From: an uncultured Pelagibacteraceae bacterium
GTDB lineage: Bacteria > Pseudomonadota > Alphaproteobacteria > Pelagibacterales > Pelagibacteraceae
Direction: 5' to 3'
Length of the DNA: 64,000 bases
NCBI GenBank assembly: GCA_902591695.1
Contig: CACJBQ010000002.1
Location: 1 to 64,000, forward strand
The notes below the pieces were generated by a model that had not been told where the DNA came from, ran no database searches, and saw nothing but the letters and a program-made list of their open reading frames with translations. Of the stretch, positions 62,097 to 64,000 are shown one piece after another (within the stretch, counting starts at the first letter, position 1; every line of letters starts with the position of its first letter). A program made the translations under genes and the position numbers.

Positions 62097-63053
62097 TTAG
62101 TTCATTAATTTCAACCTAGAATTAACAACTTTTTTTAAACCAGTATTTAGTTTTATTTTTGGTCTCCATTTTAATTTTCTTATTTTTGAACTATCTAAAT
62201 TTTTTATTAGAGTTCCATCTGGATAATTTTTATCAAATAAAATTTTTCCTTTAAATTTCACAATTTTTTTTATTTTTTTTACTAGTTGCAAAATTGATAC
62301 ATATTCACCAGTTCCCACATTAATTACCGGCAATTTCTTTTGAAAAATTTTAATAATGTTTGACCTAGGTGTTATTAGAGTTTTAAAAATAGCGTTTGCA
62401 AGATCATCAACATACATAAATTCTCTAATAGCTTTTCCAGTACCCCAAACTTTAACATTTGTTTTATTTTTTTTTGCATTCAAAAACTTTGTTATTAGTC
62501 CAGGTATCACGTGACTAGATTTAATATCAAAGTTATCTTTTATTCCATAAAGGTTAGTTGGCATCAAACAGATAATATCTTGATCTAATTCCTCGTATAA
62601 AATTGAGCTAAGCTTAATGCCATATAGTTTTGACATAGCATAAGCTTCATTTGTTTTTTCAAGCTTACCGGTCATTATATAATCTTCTTTTATAGGTATT
62701 TTTGAATTTTTTGGATAAATACAAGATGAACCCAAAAAAACAACTCTCTTGACTTTGAATTTTTTTGCTAAAAGTAAAATATTATTTTGTATTTCTGTAT
62801 TTTCTAATAAGAAATCAAGTTGGTAATTTTTGTTTTCTAAAATACCTCCTACTTTTGCAGCACACATAATCACAAATTCTGGACGTTTTTTTTTAAAAAA
62901 ATCCGTAACCTTTTTTTTATTTGTTAAATCTAATTTTTTTCTACTTGCAGTAATTATTTTTTTATAATGTTTTTTTTTTAAAAGACGATAAATAGCATTT
63001 CCAACTAATCCATTATGCCCAGCGATAAAAATTTTTGAATTTTTCTTAATCAT
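62097..63053 (-). CDS. fcl: GDP-L-fucose synthase
   Basis: KIFIAGHNGLVGNAIYRLLKK; FLGSSCIYPKNSKIPIKEDYIMTGKLEKTNEAYAMSKLYGIKL; NLYGIKDNFDIKSSHVIPGLI. Confidence 0.95.
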   Translation of the reverse strand: MIKKNSKIFIAGHNGLVGNAIYRLLKKKHYKKIITASRKKLDLTNKKKVTDFFKKKRPEFVIMCAAKVGGILENKNYQLDFLLENTEIQNNILLLAKKFKVKRVVFLGSSCIYPKNSKIPIKEDYIMTGKLEKTNEAYAMSKLYGIKLSSILYEELDQDIICLMPTNLYGIKDNFDIKSSHVIPGLITKFLNAKKNKTNVKVWGTGKAIREFMYVDDLANAIFKTLITPRSNIIKIFQKKLPVINVGTGEYVSILQLVKKIKKIVKFKGKILFDKNYPDGTLIKNLDSSKIRKLKWRPKIKLNTGLKKVVNSRLKLMN

Positions 63054-63087
63054 ATGTCAGAAGATATTTATAAAATTAAAACAAAAA

Positions 63088-64000
63088 TTACAAATCAATA
63101 TTCTTATAAAGAAAAAGAAGTATCTGATGTATTAATACTGTTAAAAATATAGTTCCAAAAAACATATATGAATTTAATGGCATATATCCGAAATGTATAA
63201 GTCTATATGAAATTTGTTGCATTATAAGAGCACAAAAAATAAAATTAGATGATTGATTAAGTACAATCCTTTCAAAAGATAACATTAATAAAGTTAAAAT
63301 AAATAAAGATAAAATTAGAAACATTTTAGATCCAGAATAAAATAAAAAAGATACTATTCCAGGTGTTGTAATTCCATAATTCACAGTTAATAAGTCTGCT
63401 CCATAATCTCTTTCTTGAATTACTCTCTCATAATATGGTAATTTCGAAACGTCATATTTTTCTTTAAATGAATTTACAAAAGTATCCCAATTTTTATTTT
63501 TGTTTGCCGTCACAGAAAGGACAGCATCTATACCAACCCATCTGTTTACAGCTAAATAAAAAAATTCATCAATAGCCTTAGGTAAAGTGTCATATTTTTT
63601 TATGTCAGTTTTTTTTTGTTGTGTTTCTTTATCAAAAACATCTATCTTCAGATCCTTAACTTCAGACCCAACCTTAACTTCATTGTAATAGTAATAATTA
63701 TGGCGTAAATAATTAATAGTTGATACTGAAATAAAAAAAAAAACAAATATTGTTATAAAATATATAATAAAGAATTTAGGTTTAAGTTTTAAACTATAGA
63801 TCTTATTTGATTTATAAAGACCATAAAAAATCGATAATGAATTAAATATCATTCCTCTACTCAGATAACTTATACTTGATATAAATGTTTCTAATATTCC
63901 AATTAGAGATAATTGATACAGCTTTATTTTATTATTAAGATTTATTAGTAAAAAAAAACTAATTATTGATGAAAAACCAAAAAGTAAAACCCATTTTATT
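63088..64000 (-). CDS. Polytopic membrane protein (O-antigen polymerase-like), N-terminus cut by window edge
   Basis: ORF track starts at 63852, but the frame stays open to the window end (…KWVLLFGFSSIISFFLLINLNNKIKLYQLSLIGILETFISSISYLSRGMIFNSLS…), so that Met is internal. Confidence 0.65.
   Translation of the reverse strand, partial: IKWVLLFGFSSIISFFLLINLNNKIKLYQLSLIGILETFISSISYLSRGMIFNSLSIFYGLYKSNKIYSLKLKPKFFIIYFITIFVFFFISVSTINYLRHNYYYYNEVKVGSEVKDLKIDVFDKETQQKKTDIKKYDTLPKAIDEFFYLAVNRWVGIDAVLSVTANKNKNWDTFVNSFKEKYDVSKLPYYERVIQERDYGADLLTVNYGITTPGIVSFLFYSGSKMFLILSLFILTLLMLSFERIVLNQSSNFIFCALIMQQISYRLIHFGYMPLNSYMFFGTIFLTVLIHQILLFLYKNIDL

Overview
This is a very AT-rich alphaproteobacterial chromosome segment. 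Gene content and organisation look like SAR11 / Pelagibacterales; that is an inference from protein motifs and synteny, with no search run. Positions ~1.7-43.8 kb and 47.7-51.6 kb are dense core genes: thyX, tmRNA, ppdK, glyQS, isoprenoid genes, rpoH, purA, glmM, folP, ftsH, tilS, the tol-pal cluster, yebC, a tkt-gap-pgk-fba cluster, efp, rpmE and pntAB. Three segments look accessory and carry surface-polysaccharide genes: 1-1.7 kb, 43.9-47.6 kb (directly after an initiator tRNA) and 51.6-64 kb (upstream of an orphan 5S rRNA, matching the known SAR11 hypervariable region between 23S and 5S). The ORF track missed several features: a circularly permuted two-piece tmRNA with an ANESYALAA tag; a 5S rRNA with its own promoter-like sequence; two tRNAs; rpmJ; a 36-aa aa3-oxidase subunit IV-like peptide; two edge-truncated CDSs; and an rpsU gene that appears to start at ATT. 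The observations most worth a second look are: (1) rpsU with an apparent ATT start behind a hairpin and strong Shine-Dalgarno sequence, 6 nt upstream of the initiator tRNA; (2) an O-antigen ligase-like protein with a lipoyl/biotinyl-like insertion in its periplasmic loop; (3) a divergent pair of paralogous polytopic membrane proteins with conserved cysteine pairs; (4) a non-canonical phage-type RuvC in the usual ruvC position without ruvAB. I did not find a CRISPR array, transposase, prophage or recognisable defence system.
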